The notes below the pieces were generated by a model. That model worked only from the letters and a program-made list of their open reading frames with translations. It ran no database searches and had not been told where the DNA came from. The position numbers and the translations under genes are program-made. Positions 6,261 to 13,651 of a DNA stretch of 24,432 bases are shown here, in pieces. Each line of letters opens with the position of its first letter. Position 1 is the stretch's first letter. The stretch covers positions 1 through 24,432 of the forward strand of contig CAZJUJ010000043.1 in the NCBI GenBank assembly GCA_964549135.1, in the 5' to 3' direction. Source of the DNA: RUG563 sp964549135 (GTDB taxonomy: Bacteria > Bacillota > Clostridia > Christensenellales > Aristaeellaceae).

Positions 6261-8861
6261 TTATTCGGCGGAGGCCCGGAAATCGCCCTGGGGATCGGCA
6301 TCGATCAGGATGGTCTGCCCGGGCAGAATATCCCCGGCAATCAGCCGCCGGGCCACCAGGGTTTCAATCTTGCCCTGCAGCACCCGCTTCATGGGCCGCG
6401 CGCCGTAAATGGGATCATAGCCCTGCTCCATCAGCCTGTCAAGGGCCGCATCGGTCAGGGAGAGGGAAAGCTGCTTTTCCTTGAGGCGATGGCGCAGCTT
6501 CTCCAGCAGCAGATCCACAATGGAGCGTACCTGGCTGCGGCTGAGGGGCGTAAACAGCACGGTATCATCAATCCGGTTGAGGAATTCGGGGCGGAAATGG
6601 CTGCGCAGCAGGGCCTTTACCTCCTCCTTGGCCCCATCGGAAAGCACGCCGCTGCCATCAATGCCCTCCAGGATCTGGGAGGAGCCCAGATTGCTGGTCA
6701 TGATCAGAATGGTGTTTCTGAAATCCACCGTTCTGCCCTGGCTGTCGGTCACCCGGCCGTCATCCAGAATCTGCAGAAGAATATTGAATACATCGGGATG
6801 GGCCTTTTCCATTTCGTCAAACAGCACCACCGAATAGGGATGGCGGCGCACGGCCTCGGTCAGCTGGCCGCCCTCCTCATAGCCCACATATCCGGGAGGC
6901 GCCCCGATCAGCCGGGAAACGGAGAATTTCTCCATATACTCCGTCATATCGATGCGCACCAGATTCTTTTCATCATCAAAGAGCGCCTCGGCCAGTGCCT
7001 TGGCCAATTCCGTTTTGCCCACGCCCGTGGGCCCCAGGAACAGGAAGGAGCCGATGGGCCGATTCTCATCCGCAATGCCCGCCCGGGAGCGCAGAATGGC
7101 CTCGCTGACCAGATTGACGGCCTCATCCTGGCCAATCACCCGCTGATGCAGCACATCGGGCAGCCGCAGCAGCTTTTCCCTTTCGCCCTCCATCAGCTTG
7201 CTTACCGGGATGCCCGTCCAGCGGGCCACGATCCTGGCAATTTCCTCCTCGGTTACCTTGTCCCGAAGCAGGGTGGCATCCGGGGCCTTGGATTCCCGCT
7301 CGGCCTCCTCCAATTGGCTCTTCAGCCGGGGCAACTCGCCGTATTTCAGCTCTGCCGCCCGGGAAAGATCATATTTCCGCTCGGCCTGCTCAATTTCGGC
7401 ATTGATTTTTTCAATCTCCTCCCGCAGCTTCTGCACCCGGCCGATTTCATCCTTTTCGTTTTCCCAGCGGCTCTTCATTTCATTGAATTGATCTCTCAGA
7501 TCGGAAAGCTCCTTCCGCAGCTGATTCAGCCGCTCCTGAGAGAGGGGATCGGTCTCCTTTTTCAGGGCCGCCTCCTCAATTTCATGCTGCATGATGGCCC
7601 GGCGGATATCATCCAGCTCGGTGGGCATGGAATCCATCTCCGTGCGGATCATGGCGCAGGCCTCGTCCACCAGATCGATGGCCTTATCCGGCAGGAACCG
7701 ATCGGAAATATAGCGGCTGGAAAGGGTGGCGGCGGCAATCAGTGCGCCATCCTGAATCTTCACGCCGTGGAATACCTCATAACGCTCCTTAAGCCCCCTG
7801 AGAATGGAAATGGTATCCTCCACCGTGGGCTCGCTCACCATTACCGGCTGGAATCTTCTTTCCAGCGCCGCATCCTTTTCCACATATTTTCTGTATTCAT
7901 CCAGGGTGGTGGCGCCGATGCAGTGCAATTCGCCCCGGGCCAGCATGGGCTTGAGCAGATTGCCCGCATCCATGGCCCCATCCGTTTTGCCCGCGCCCAC
8001 GATGGTATGCAGTTCATCGATAAAGAGCAGTATCTTGCCCTCGCTCTTCTTGATTTCGGCAAGCACCGCCTTGAGCCGCTCCTCAAATTCGCCCCGGTAT
8101 TTTGCCCCGGCGATCAGGGAGCCCATATCCAGCGAAAAAACGGAGCGATCCTTCAGGCTGTCCGGCACATCGCCCCTGACAATCCGCAGGGCCAGCCCCT
8201 CGGCAATGGCCGTTTTGCCCACGCCCGGCTCGCCAATCAGCACGGGATTGTTTTTCGTCTTTCTGGAAAGAATGCGGATCACATTGCGGATCTCCTGATC
8301 CCGGCCGATAACGGGATCGAGCTTGCCCTTCCGGGCCATTTCCACCAGATCGGAGCCGTATTTCTTCAGCGCGTCATAGGTTTCCTCCGGGTTTTCGCTG
8401 GTTACCCGGGCAGCGCCGCGAACGGTGGAAAGCGCCTTCAGGAATTCGCCCTCGCTGATGCCCGTCTGCTGAAAAAGCGCGGCAAGCGATTTATCCGGGG
8501 CTTTCAGCAGCGCAAGAAAAAGATGCTCCACCGAAATAAAATCATCCTTCATCCGCTGGGCTTCGTCTGCCGCCAGGCGCAGCGCCTTGTCAAGCTCGGC
8601 GGAAATATAGGTTTTGCCCTCCTCCCTGGAAAGGCCCCGCACCTTAGGCAGCTTATCCAGCAGCTGCTCCGCCCCGGCAAGAAGCGCCTGGGCATCCGCG
8701 CCCATTTTGGCAAGCAGCTGCGGGATCAGCCCCTCGGGCTGGGCAAGCAGGGCAGAAAGCAGATGCGCCTGCTCCAATTGCTGATGCCCACGCTCGGCAG
8801 CCAGCCGCTGGGAGGATTGAATGGCCTCCATGGATTTCTGCGTATATTGATTCTGGCTCAT
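6261..8861 (-). CDS. clpB: ATP-dependent disaggregase ClpB
   Basis: Cytoplasmic hexameric AAA+ chaperone that pulls proteins out of aggregates with DnaK. The 866-residue length is standard. Order: N-terminal Clp domain (about 1-145), first AAA+ domain with Walker A GEPGVGKT (210-217), Walker B LLFIDE (278-283) and pore KYRG (254-257), long coiled middle domain (about 410-535), second AAA+ domain with Walker A GPTGVGKT (610-617), Walker B VVLFDE (678-683) and pore GYVG (657-660). The middle domain separates it from ClpA and ClpC. A GAGGG ribosome site precedes ATG. The promoter and a possible CtsR operator lie at 8909-8962. Confidence 0.98.
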   Translation of the reverse strand: MSQNQYTQKSMEAIQSSQRLAAERGHQQLEQAHLLSALLAQPEGLIPQLLAKMGADAQALLAGAEQLLDKLPKVRGLSREEGKTYISAELDKALRLAADEAQRMKDDFISVEHLFLALLKAPDKSLAALFQQTGISEGEFLKALSTVRGAARVTSENPEETYDALKKYGSDLVEMARKGKLDPVIGRDQEIRNVIRILSRKTKNNPVLIGEPGVGKTAIAEGLALRIVRGDVPDSLKDRSVFSLDMGSLIAGAKYRGEFEERLKAVLAEIKKSEGKILLFIDELHTIVGAGKTDGAMDAGNLLKPMLARGELHCIGATTLDEYRKYVEKDAALERRFQPVMVSEPTVEDTISILRGLKERYEVFHGVKIQDGALIAAATLSSRYISDRFLPDKAIDLVDEACAMIRTEMDSMPTELDDIRRAIMQHEIEEAALKKETDPLSQERLNQLRKELSDLRDQFNEMKSRWENEKDEIGRVQKLREEIEKINAEIEQAERKYDLSRAAELKYGELPRLKSQLEEAERESKAPDATLLRDKVTEEEIARIVARWTGIPVSKLMEGEREKLLRLPDVLHQRVIGQDEAVNLVSEAILRSRAGIADENRPIGSFLFLGPTGVGKTELAKALAEALFDDEKNLVRIDMTEYMEKFSVSRLIGAPPGYVGYEEGGQLTEAVRRHPYSVVLFDEMEKAHPDVFNILLQILDDGRVTDSQGRTVDFRNTILIMTSNLGSSQILEGIDGSGVLSDGAKEEVKALLRSHFRPEFLNRIDDTVLFTPLSRSQVRSIVDLLLEKLRHRLKEKQLSLSLTDAALDRLMEQGYDPIYGARPMKRVLQGKIETLVARRLIAGDILPGQTILIDADPQGDFRASAE

Positions 8862-8894
8862 TGATCATCCCTCATTTCAGGTAAGAAATCGGTG

Positions 8895-8928
8895 GAAGAT
8901 CATCGAAGACTGACTTTCTTTGATCTTC
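8895..8928 (-). promoter_or_regulatory. inverted repeat and possible CtsR operator at the clpB mRNA start
   Basis: GAAGATCA (8895-8902) and TGATCTTC (8921-8928) form a perfect 8-bp dyad that begins about where transcription should start. Within it, on the minus strand, GATCAAA-GAA-AGTCAGT (8909-8925) matches the CtsR heptad repeat (RGTCAAA-NAN-RGTCAAA) with three mismatches. CtsR control of clp genes is usual in Firmicutes, but this site is imperfect. Confidence 0.35.
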
Positions 8929-8934
8929 ATGCTT

Positions 8935-8962
8935 ATTCTAACACAAAAATTTACATTGTCAA
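8935..8962 (-). promoter_or_regulatory. sigma-A promoter of clpB
   Basis: TTGACA (8957-8962) and TAGAAT (8935-8940) are separated by 16 nt on the minus strand. The untranslated leader is about 65 nt. Confidence 0.85.
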
Positions 8963-9018
8963 GACGGGAAAACAGATTTTTTTTGCGTTTTTCGCGGAAA
9001 CTGTCGGGCGGAAAGTGA

Positions 9019-9047
9019 TTGTATTCGGCGGCGATTTATGGTATGCT
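9019..9047 (+). promoter_or_regulatory. possible promoter of the lipoprotein gene
   Basis: TTGTAT (9019-9024), a 17-nt spacer and TATGCT (9042-9047) give a modest sigma-A match. A second candidate -10 (TATACA) overlaps. The resulting leader would be about 175 nt. Confidence 0.4.
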
Positions 9048-9062
9048 ATACAGAGGGGGAAT

Positions 9063-9172
9063 CCCTTCATGAGCATGGCTTCATGAGGGAGAGGGGATAT
9101 TTCCTGGTCTTGCCATGTATGCAGGAAAATTATTTCCGAACGGACGGGAACAAAAGCCTCCTGAATCCCGTC
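9063..9172 (+). other. hairpin-rich leader of the lipoprotein gene
   Basis: Three successive inverted repeats fill the leader: CCCTTCATGA/TCATGAGGG (9063-9072 and 9081-9089, one bulge), TTTCCTG/CAGGAAA (9100-9106 and 9122-9128) and GACGGGA/TCCCGTC (9143-9149 and 9166-9172). The ribosome site follows at about 9216-9222. No known riboswitch class was recognised. Confidence 0.45.
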
Positions 9173-9229
9173 TAATCATATGATAGAGGATGCCCGCAAT
9201 TGCACCGACTTTGGAAGGAAGGATGACCC

Positions 9230-10684
9230 ATGAAACAACGCCGTACCCTGAAACTGGCCCTGGCAGGGCTGCTGATTGCATTGCCGCTGTTGCTCAGCGG
9301 CTGCATGGTGACGCCGGATATCGAAAATAACGGCAATAATCAGAACGGCGGCCTGGATTTCCCGGTTTATAACCCCACCACCAATGCGCCCACCGTTGTG
9401 CCCACCACGGTGCCCTCCAGCGCGCCCACAAATAACCCCGGCGGCCTGATTTCCCTGCCCACCAATCCGGGCGGCGTAAGCAGCTGGACGATCGCGCCCA
9501 TTTCCACCATCGGCCGGATGACCTCCGTGCCCGTTACCGCTCCGCCCTACACCGCCACCCCTGCGCCCACGCCCCAGGGTTCCCTGAAATTGGGCTCCAC
9601 CGGCGATGACGTGCGGGAGGTGCAGCGGAAATTAAAGGATCTGGGCTTCTATAAGGGCAGCGTGGACGGCGATTTCGGCGAAGGCACGGAAGCCGCCGTC
9701 AAGGCCTTCCAGAAGCAGTACGGCCTGGAGGCAGACGGCAAGGTTGGCAACAATACCAAGGCCAAGCTGGCAACCGCCCGGCAGACCGCCCGGCCCACCG
9801 CCTCCCCCACCCCCCGGGTGACCGCTACGCCCCGGCCCACGGCCACGCCCTCCTATAACGCCAATACGTACCTGAGGGTAGGCTCCTCCGGCGCCGATGT
9901 GCGCAAAATGCAGGAGCGCCTGATTTCCCTTGGCTATCTGGCCGGAAACGCCACGGGCTCCTTTGACGAGGCCACCGAGGCCGGCGTCATTTCCTTCCAG
10001 AACCGCAACTGTTCCTATTCGGACGGCGTTGCCGGGCCGGATACCCTAAAGGCGCTGTATTCCTCCTCTGCCCGCTCCACCTCCTCCGCTTCTGCGGTAA
10101 TTGGCTCGGCCCTGCGGGAGGGCAGCGCGGGCGCGGCGGTGCGCGTGCTGCAGACGAAGCTCAAGACCCTGGGCTACTATACCGGCAATGTGGATGGCGA
10201 TTACGGCAGCGGCACGGTTACCGCCGTCAAGGCCTTCCAGCGCGCCCATGGCCTGACCGCCGATGGCGTGGCGGGCGGCGGCACCTTCAATAAGCTCTTT
10301 GGCGGCGATGCCAAGAAGGCCAATTCCTCCTCTGTAAAGCCCACCGCCACCAAGAGCCCCATTGCCACCCGCAAGCCCACCGCCACGCCCCGCAGGACGG
10401 AAACGCCCCTGCCCGATAACATTTATGTAAAGGTTACCCCCGCGCCCTCCGGCAGCGATTATATCTATCTGCGCCGCGGCTACTACGGCACGCCGGTGGA
10501 GCAATTGCAGCGGGAGCTGAAGAGCCAGGGCTATTACAGCGGCAGCTGCGATGGCTATTACGGCGATGGCACGGAAAACGCCGTCAAGGCCTTCCAGCGG
10601 GTCAATGGCCTGAAGGTGGATGGCGTGGCCGGCCCCGCCACCCAGCGCGTGCTGTATGAAGGGGATTTCCCCTACGGCGCGTAA
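9230..10684 (+). CDS. lipoprotein with four peptidoglycan-binding (PG_binding_1) repeats
   Basis: Predicted cell-surface lipoprotein of 484 residues. The signal peptide ends in the lipobox LLSGC, giving lipidated Cys25. A Thr/Pro/Asn-rich low-complexity spacer (about 30-115) follows. Four PG_binding_1 repeats lie at about 118-181, 213-277, 293-357 and 411-476, each with the pattern G-x-x-V-x-x-L-Q...LG-Y/F...G-x-F/Y-G-x-x-T-x-x-A-V-x-x-F-Q and joined by Pro/Thr linkers. The second repeat is the most divergent. No hydrolase, amidase or transpeptidase domain is present, so the protein probably only holds onto the wall or positions a partner. GGAAGGA precedes ATG. The gene is monocistronic, with a strong terminator after it and a convergent neighbour. 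Confidence 0.93.
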   Translation: MKQRRTLKLALAGLLIALPLLLSGCMVTPDIENNGNNQNGGLDFPVYNPTTNAPTVVPTTVPSSAPTNNPGGLISLPTNPGGVSSWTIAPISTIGRMTSVPVTAPPYTATPAPTPQGSLKLGSTGDDVREVQRKLKDLGFYKGSVDGDFGEGTEAAVKAFQKQYGLEADGKVGNNTKAKLATARQTARPTASPTPRVTATPRPTATPSYNANTYLRVGSSGADVRKMQERLISLGYLAGNATGSFDEATEAGVISFQNRNCSYSDGVAGPDTLKALYSSSARSTSSASAVIGSALREGSAGAAVRVLQTKLKTLGYYTGNVDGDYGSGTVTAVKAFQRAHGLTADGVAGGGTFNKLFGGDAKKANSSSVKPTATKSPIATRKPTATPRRTETPLPDNIYVKVTPAPSGSDYIYLRRGYYGTPVEQLQRELKSQGYYSGSCDGYYGDGTENAVKAFQRVNGLKVDGVAGPATQRVLYEGDFPYGA

Positions 10685-10734
10685 TATACGCCGTCCCCTT
10701 CCGGGCAAAAGAGAAAAGACATAATAATAATGAA

Positions 10735-10779
10735 AGCAGCAATGTCCTCACCGTATGGGAAGACATTGCTGCTGTTTTT
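10735..10779. terminator. bidirectional terminator between convergent genes
   Basis: AGCAGCAATGTC (10735-10746) and GACATTGCTGCT (10762-10773) form a perfect 12-bp stem followed by GTTTTTA on the plus strand. On the minus strand the same hairpin is followed by TTTCATTATTATTATG, so it can also stop transcription from the dehydratase gene. The stem and the bases after it resemble the core hairpins at 13375-13413 and 22820-22857. Confidence 0.88.
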
Positions 10780-10815
10780 ATGGCTGTTCTTTTTGCCGTA
10801 TCCCGGCGCATGCTT

Positions 10816-11802
10816 TCAGATGGTATCCTCTTTGAGCGGCAGCCACCATTCCTGATTTTCCGCATACCATTGGATGGTATCCCGGATCCCCGCGGCGAAA
10901 TCCTTTTCCGGTCGCCAGCCCAGCTCCCTTTCGATCTTTCCCGTATCCATGGCATAGCGCAGATCATGCCCCTTCCGATCGGGAACAAAGGAGAGCAATT
11001 CCTCACCCTTGCCAAGGGTCTTTAGAATCAGCCGCACCAGATCAATATTGCGCATTTCGCAGCCGCCGCCAATGTGATAGATTTCCCCGCTTCTGCCCCC
11101 TTGCAGAATGGCCTCGATCCCCCGGCAATGATCCATCACATGCACCCAGTCCCGCACGTTCAGCCCGCGGCCATAGATCGGCAGCGGCTGATTCTTCATC
11201 GCCCGCAGGATCATCCGGGGGATCAGCTTTTCCGGAAACTGATAGGGGCCGTAATTATTGGAGCAGCGGGAAATGGTCACCGGCAGAGAAAAAGTGCGGG
11301 CATAGGAAAGGGCCATCAGATCCGCCGATGCCTTGGAGGCGCTGTAGGGGCTGCTGGGATGCAGGGGCATTTCCTCGGTGAATTTCATTTCGGGCCGATC
11401 CAGGGGCAATTCGCCGTACACCTCATCCGTGGATACCTGATGAAAGCGCTGCACCCCATGCCGCAGGCAGGCATCCATCAGCACGCCTGTGCCCAGTATA
11501 TTGGTTTTAAGGAAAATCTCCGGGTCTTCAATGCTGCGGTCTACATGGCTCTCCGCCGCAAAATTCACCGCGATATCAGGCTTTTCCCGGGAAAAGATCT
11601 CCTCCACCGCCGCCCGGTCGGCAATATCCGCCTGATAAAAGCAAAAGCCCGGCGCTTGAAAAAAGGGCACAAGGCTCTCCCTGCGTCCCGCATAGGTCAG
11701 CTTATCCAGGCAGATGATGCGGTATTCCGGGTGCATATTTCGCATCAGGCGAATGAAATTCACCCCGATAAACCCGGCCCCGCCCGTTACCAGCATCCGC
11801 AT
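10816..11802 (-). CDS. rfbB: dTDP-glucose 4,6-dehydratase
   Basis: Extended short-chain dehydrogenase (RmlB/RfbB) that converts dTDP-glucose to dTDP-4-keto-6-deoxyglucose, usually for rhamnose or other deoxysugars. NAD motif GGAGFIG is at 7-13. RmlB signatures are DKLTYAG (33-39), AAESHVDRSI (82-91), catalytic STDEVYG (124-130) with Thr125-Asp126-Glu127, YSASK with Tyr153 and Lys157, and NVRDWVHV. These distinguish it from the UDP-glucose epimerase GalE. The length of 328 residues is normal. It starts 18 nt after the NahK-like gene on the same strand, so the two are probably one operon. No rmlA, rmlC or rmlD is nearby, so the final product is unclear. Confidence 0.92.
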   Translation of the reverse strand: MRMLVTGGAGFIGVNFIRLMRNMHPEYRIICLDKLTYAGRRESLVPFFQAPGFCFYQADIADRAAVEEIFSREKPDIAVNFAAESHVDRSIEDPEIFLKTNILGTGVLMDACLRHGVQRFHQVSTDEVYGELPLDRPEMKFTEEMPLHPSSPYSASKASADLMALSYARTFSLPVTISRCSNNYGPYQFPEKLIPRMILRAMKNQPLPIYGRGLNVRDWVHVMDHCRGIEAILQGGRSGEIYHIGGGCEMRNIDLVRLILKTLGKGEELLSFVPDRKGHDLRYAMDTGKIERELGWRPEKDFAAGIRDTIQWYAENQEWWLPLKEDTI

Positions 11803-11820
11803 TGCATCAGTATCCCCGCA

Positions 11821-12909
11821 TCAGCAGTATTTTTTCACGCTCGCCCGGACGATTGCTTCCATTTCGTCCATGTGGGCCAGCATATCCCGGGCCAGGGCAA
11901 TCTGGCAGCGGGTGCGCACCAGATTATGCTCGGGATAATCGATCTTGAAATAGGGGCTGCCCAGCAGATAGTCATCCAGAAAGCGGGTGGCAAGCTCCGC
12001 CGCCAGGGCAAAGCAGCTCAGCGCCAGGGTATCAATCTCTTCCTGGGTCAGGGTTTTGGCCGTCCATTTGAGGAAGCCATCGGCAAACGCCTCAAAGACT
12101 TTCAGGTTCACCCCGGCCTTCCCGGCATCCCGGCAATCCTCCTCCACAAAATTGGCGGCAAAGCGAATGGCATCCCCGAAATCATGGCCCACCAGCCCGG
12201 GCATGACCGTATCCAGATCGATGACGGCCAGCGCCTTTTTGCTTTCGGGATCAAACAGCACATTATTGATCTTGGTATCGTTATGGGTGACCCTGAGGGG
12301 CAATTTCCCCGCCCGATGCAGATCGGTCAGCCTGCAGGCCGTATCCCGAACGGAAAAGAGCCAGTCAAGCTCCGCCTGTGCCTCATGGGCCTTGCCCAGC
12401 CGATCCTCCCGGGCATCCTTTTCCAGCGTTTCATAGCGCTTTCTGGTGTCATGAAAATCCCGGATGGTGACAAACAGCTGATCGGCAGGAAAATCCCCCA
12501 GCATCATCTGGAAGATGCCAAAGGCCTCGCCGCCATTGCGGATGATCTCCAGATCCTCCGTCACGTTATAGGTGGCGGAGGGGATATAATTGAAAAGCCG
12601 CCAGAAGCCATCCTCGTCAAAAAGATAGGTCTTGCCTTCCTCCGTATGATGAAAATGCAGATAGGTGCGGCTGGGATCCTTGGCGTGGATATACCCCGTC
12701 ACCCGGTCGATATTATCCATCACCTCTACGGGATTTTTGAATACAAATGTGTTCACCCGCTGCACCATATAGCTGCTTATGCCGCCATCCGCCCGGATGA
12801 AATTCACCTTATAGGTTTTATTGACATTGCCGACCTTGATTTCCTCATAGGATTTCATTTCGCCAGCTATTCTGAAGGCACGGCAAACCTGCCTCAGTTT
12901 TTCCTGCAT
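11821..12909 (-). CDS. nahK: NahK-like N-acetylhexosamine 1-kinase (APH fold)
   Basis: Phosphotransferase of the aminoglycoside/choline kinase fold, related to the Bifidobacterium N-acetylhexosamine 1-kinase, which phosphorylates the anomeric carbon of GlcNAc or GalNAc with ATP. The 362-residue length fits. Catalytic loop LRVTHNDTKINNVLFD has Asp211, and the Mg-binding IDLDTVMPG has Asp231 and Asp233. YMVQRVNTFVFKNP (47-60), SATYNVTEDL (111-120) and YPEHNLVRTR near the C terminus also follow NahK. It starts with AGGAGG 9 nt upstream and has an extended -10 promoter. Pairing with rmlB suggests feeding sugar 1-phosphates into nucleotide-sugar synthesis. The exact sugar cannot be read from sequence. 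Confidence 0.82.
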   Translation of the reverse strand: MQEKLRQVCRAFRIAGEMKSYEEIKVGNVNKTYKVNFIRADGGISSYMVQRVNTFVFKNPVEVMDNIDRVTGYIHAKDPSRTYLHFHHTEEGKTYLFDEDGFWRLFNYIPSATYNVTEDLEIIRNGGEAFGIFQMMLGDFPADQLFVTIRDFHDTRKRYETLEKDAREDRLGKAHEAQAELDWLFSVRDTACRLTDLHRAGKLPLRVTHNDTKINNVLFDPESKKALAVIDLDTVMPGLVGHDFGDAIRFAANFVEEDCRDAGKAGVNLKVFEAFADGFLKWTAKTLTQEEIDTLALSCFALAAELATRFLDDYLLGSPYFKIDYPEHNLVRTRCQIALARDMLAHMDEMEAIVRASVKKYC

Positions 12910-12954
12910 GGTCGTTTTCCTCCTTGAATCCTCCGATCCAGCTCATACACTACC

Positions 12955-12983
12955 ATTATAGCACAGATTTCCATTTCTGAAAA
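12955..12983 (-). promoter_or_regulatory. promoter of the kinase-dehydratase operon
   Basis: On the minus strand an extended -10 TGCTATAAT (TATAAT at 12955-12960) lies 17 nt from TTTTCA (12978-12983). The start should be near 12948, leaving a leader of about 40 nt. Confidence 0.75.
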
Positions 12984-13186
12984 GCCCATTTGCATTTTGT
13001 CCTGCATTTTGCTCTTTTTCCTGCCCGGCACGCCGTTTTTCCACCTCCACGCCGCCCCCACCGTAAAAAGATTATTCGCAATTTCCCGCAAAATTCATCC
13101 TTTGTTCAAACTTATTTCATATCCGTTTTGTATCATAAAACCGTGGACAGTAATTGTTCACCCTCTCTCCCCTTTTTATAGGCAGG

Positions 13187-13223
13187 GCCCGCGGAATGGC
13201 AAGGTTCCGCGGGCTTTGTATTT
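13187..13223 (+). terminator. orphan terminator-like hairpin
   Basis: GCCCGCGGAA (13187-13196) and TTCCGCGGGC (13205-13214) form a perfect 10-bp stem with an 8-nt loop, followed by TTTGTATTT on the plus strand. No plus-strand gene precedes it. It lies in the 740-base gap between the kinase promoter and the dehydroquinase-like gene. Confidence 0.5.
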
Positions 13224-13245
13224 GCGGGAGAAAACGAATAATATT

Positions 13246-13282
13246 GCGGGAGGATGCTTTTGCGTCAAAAGCATCCTCCCGC
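13246..13282. repeat. palindrome copy R1
   Basis: GCGGGAGGATGCTTTTG and its complement flank the triloop CGT, a 17-bp perfect stem. It is identical to R4. Confidence 0.9.
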
Positions 13283-13374
13283 ACCCTCCCGAAAACCAGC
13301 TCTGGATGGTTCATGGCAGGGCATTACCGAGTTGAATGCCAGTGAAGCAAAAAAGAGATAGTATTAAAGAAGAA

Positions 13375-13413
13375 AACAGCAATGTTCACGCTAAACGCAG
13401 GAGAATTGCTGTT
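13375..13413 (+). other. core hairpin of element E1
   Basis: AACAGCAATGTTC (13375-13387) pairs with GAATTGCTGTT (13403-13413) apart from a two-base bulge. GTTTTCT follows, so it may act as a plus-strand terminator. Confidence 0.55.
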
Positions 13414-13505
13414 GTTTTCTATGTTGCTATTCGTTTTTGCTGATCTGGCATTCAACATGGCAGGAACTTTCCATGAACGATCCAGAGCCGGTTTTCGGAG
13501 GGGGC

Positions 13506-13544
13506 GCGGGGGAACCACTTTTGACTCAAAAGTGGTTCCCCCGC
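13506..13544. repeat. palindrome copy R2
   Basis: GCGGGGGAACCACTTTTG and its complement flank the triloop ACT, an 18-bp perfect stem. It differs from R5 by one base. Confidence 0.9.
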
Positions 13545-13580
13545 AAATATTCCTCTCCGTCCCTCGGTTTTCGGGAGGGT

Positions 13581-13617
13581 GCGGGAGGGGACTTTTGACT
13601 CAAAAGTCTCCTCCCGC
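13581..13617. repeat. palindrome copy R3 (solo right end)
   Basis: GCGGGAGGGGACTTTTG pairs with CAAAAGTCTCCTCCCGC around the triloop ACT, with one G-T wobble. It is preceded by GGTTTTCGGGAGGGT like the right ends of the composite elements, but it has no left half. It ends 34 nt from the stop of the next minus-strand gene. Confidence 0.88.
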
Positions 13618-13651
13618 AATTGTTTTCCCCGTTCCTCGTTCCCGCCCCCGG

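Larger units (their letters stand above)
13233..13563. repeat. composite inverted-repeat element E1 (MITE-like)
   Basis: A non-coding element of about 330 bp. Palindrome R1 is at its left end, palindrome R2 at its right end, and a hairpin lies at the centre (13375-13413). The two halves are imperfect inverted copies: GAAAACCAGCTCTGGATGG on the left corresponds to the complement of the GATCCAGAGCCGGTTTTCGG side on the right, and TTGAATGCCAG (13332-13342) to CTGGCATTCAA (13445-13455). No transposase is present. Ends resemble AATATTTGCGGG in inverted orientation. It fills most of the gene-free stretch 12984-13651. Confidence 0.7.

Noticed and set aside
6231..8864. 877-codon plus-strand open frame opposite clpB
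   Set aside because: Antisense shadow of a fully conserved clpB; the translation is His/Gly/Gln-rich with no family match.
8892..9086. 64-codon plus-strand frame between clpB and the lipoprotein gene
   Set aside because: It covers the clpB promoter and leader, has no ribosome site and no recognisable sequence.
9143..9215. c-di-GMP riboswitch in the lipoprotein leader
   Set aside because: Only a short AAAGCCTCC-like stretch resembles the class; the rest of the conserved core and the tetraloop-receptor parts are missing.
13246..13282. palindromes R1-R7 as standard intrinsic terminators
   Set aside because: The T run is inside the stem next to the loop and no U tract follows the hairpin, so the classic model does not fit.
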